Positions 6,207-6,893 of a stretch of DNA of 6,893 bases are shown piece by piece (position 1 is the stretch's first letter; each line of letters begins with the position of its first letter). Both the position numbers and the translations under genes were made by a program. The DNA comes from a bacterium. Its GTDB lineage: Bacteria > JAUVQV01 > DATDCY01. The notes beneath the pieces were generated by a model. That model searched no databases and had not been told where the DNA came from. It was given only the letters and a program-made list of their open reading frames with translations. The stretch is from the NCBI GenBank assembly GCA_036524115.1, contig DATDCY010000130.1, positions 1-6,893 on the forward strand, given 5' to 3'.

Positions 6207-6735
6207 CCGGCGCGCGGTCTTCATCGACCGGGACGGGGTGATCAACGAGCGCCTCCCCGGCGCGTACGTCCGCACCTGGGACGAGTTCCGCTTCCGCCGC
6301 GGCGCCCGGGCGGGCCTGCGCCTGCTGCGGGAGGCGGGGTACCTGCTGATCGCCGTCACGAACCAGCGGGGCATCGGCCGCGGCCTGATGACGGAGGGCG
6401 ACCTGGCGCAGGTGCACCGGCGGATGCAGGCCGAGCTGGCGCGCGCGGGCGCCGCGCTGGATGACATCCTGCACTGCCCACACGATCTCGCGGCCGGCTG
6501 CGAGTGCCGCGAGCCGCGGCCCGGGATGCTCCTGCGGGCGATCGCGCGCCACGGCATCGACCCCGCGGAGTCGTGGATCGTGGGCGACTCCCTCTCCGAC
6601 CTGGAGGCCGGGGAGGCCGCCGGCGTGCCGGGCGTCCTGGTCGCGCCGCGCGGCGCCGCGGTTCCGCCGGGCGTGCGCTCCGCGGGGACGCTCCTGGCCG
6701 CGGCGCGGCTGATCGTGCGCGGGGGCCTTCGGTGA
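6199..6735 (+). CDS. gmhB: D-glycero-D-manno-heptose-1,7-bisphosphate 7-phosphatase-like HAD phosphatase
   Basis: GmhB removes the 7-phosphate of heptose bisphosphate on the way to ADP- or GDP-heptose for LPS core or S-layer glycans; it acts in the cytosol. The 178-residue length fits the family (about 180-190). HAD motif I is D10-R-D12-G-V-I-N (nucleophile D10, acid/base D12); motif II is VTNQRGIGRG (T54); motif IV is GDSLSD (D130, D134). The GmhB-specific zinc loop is complete: C93-x-H95 and C101-x-C103. The Lys that usually follows in 'CRKPxPGM' is Glu here (CREPRPGM, 103-110), with R107 nearby. Start is TTG at 6199, overlapping the stop of the upstream gene by 8 nt, with GGGATGAG just upstream; no ATG or GTG precedes the DRDG motif in this frame. 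The overlap suggests translational coupling. A histidinol-phosphatase-like role is the main alternative. Confidence 0.85.
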   Translation: MSSRRAVFIDRDGVINERLPGAYVRTWDEFRFRRGARAGLRLLREAGYLLIAVTNQRGIGRGLMTEGDLAQVHRRMQAELARAGAALDDILHCPHDLAAGCECREPRPGMLLRAIARHGIDPAESWIVGDSLSDLEAGEAAGVPGVLVAPRGAAVPPGVRSAGTLLAAARLIVRGGLR

Positions 6736-6893
6736 AGGCGGCGGCCGCCGCCCTCGCGGGGGCCGGTCTCGGCCTGTTCGGCGCCGTCTCGGCGGCCGCA
6801 CTCGCCTCGGCCTTCTGGCCGCTCGTCGCGCTCGGGCTGTGCCGGCTCGCGCTCGTCGCGGGGGGGACCGCGGCGCTGACCGCCGGCCTGGCC
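6732..6893 (+). CDS. Hydrophobic membrane protein, 3'-partial
   Basis: A GTG at 6732 overlaps the gmhB stop in a GTGA arrangement (4-nt overlap), and the frame stays open for 54 codons to the window edge. Codons end almost entirely in G or C, like the neighbours. The peptide starts MKAAAAALAG and is nearly all Ala, Leu, Gly and Val with no acidic residues; it can form two membrane helices (about residues 4-28 and 29-54) with a Trp-Pro at the turn, or a signal peptide followed by a helix. A purine-rich GGGGG (6721-6725) lies 6 nt upstream as a possible ribosome site. In this operon an O-antigen ligase, polysaccharide exporter or glycosyltransferase would fit, but no family signature is visible and I do not name one. 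Confidence 0.6.
   Translation, partial: MKAAAAALAGAGLGLFGAVSAAALASAFWPLVALGLCRLALVAGGTAALTAGLA

Noticed and set aside
4650-6557. Upstream extension of the feoB frame on the - strand beyond 4649
   Set aside because: This part is antisense to the phosphohydrolase and gmhB genes; it has no recognisable domain, and a good ribosome site supports the GTG at 4649.
1-6893. tRNA, rRNA, CRISPR array, transposase or phage gene
   Set aside because: None seen on either strand: no spaced repeat array, no DDE or serine/tyrosine recombinase motifs and no cloverleaf-like sequence.

Overview
This is a very GC-rich stretch (about 70% or more by eye, with almost all third codon positions G or C) from a Gram-negative bacterium. 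A heptose-bisphosphate phosphatase (GmhB type) implies LPS or other heptose-containing polysaccharide. The FeoB here belongs to a compact variant that I associate, from memory only, with Desulfuromonadales/Geobacter-like bacteria and relatives. The lineage is therefore tentatively deltaproteobacterial in the old sense, and not certain.

Layout from left to right. (1) 2-901, + strand: holA, the clamp-loader delta subunit, cut at its 5' end by the window edge. (2) 902-1386: a 485-bp gap between convergent genes. I see no credible gene there, but it is packed with inverted repeats, including a 24-nt near-perfect pair (959-982 / 1101-1124) that encloses a second perfect 12-nt pair, and further right a compound hairpin with a 13-bp direct repeat. 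(3) 1387-2550, - strand: hemW, a radical-SAM haem chaperone. (4) 2676-4649, - strand: a short FeoB-type ferrous iron transporter. It may form one transcription unit with hemW, which lies 125 bp downstream. (5) 4650-4817: the divergent promoter region. (6) 4818-6893, + strand: a tightly overlapping operon of an alkaline-phosphatase-superfamily phosphohydrolase, a gmhB-like HAD phosphatase, and the start of a hydrophobic membrane protein that runs off the window.

Functionally, the leftward pair fits iron and haem handling (Fe(II) import, haem delivery). The rightward operon fits envelope polysaccharide or phosphate-ester metabolism. Nothing in the window amounts to a clearly new system. The most notable points are the nested inverted-repeat element at 959-1124, the phosphohydrolase that has lost two expected metal ligands (Asp-His replaced by Gly-Asn) and carries an 11-G tract able to switch its reading frame, and the altered pore motifs of FeoB.
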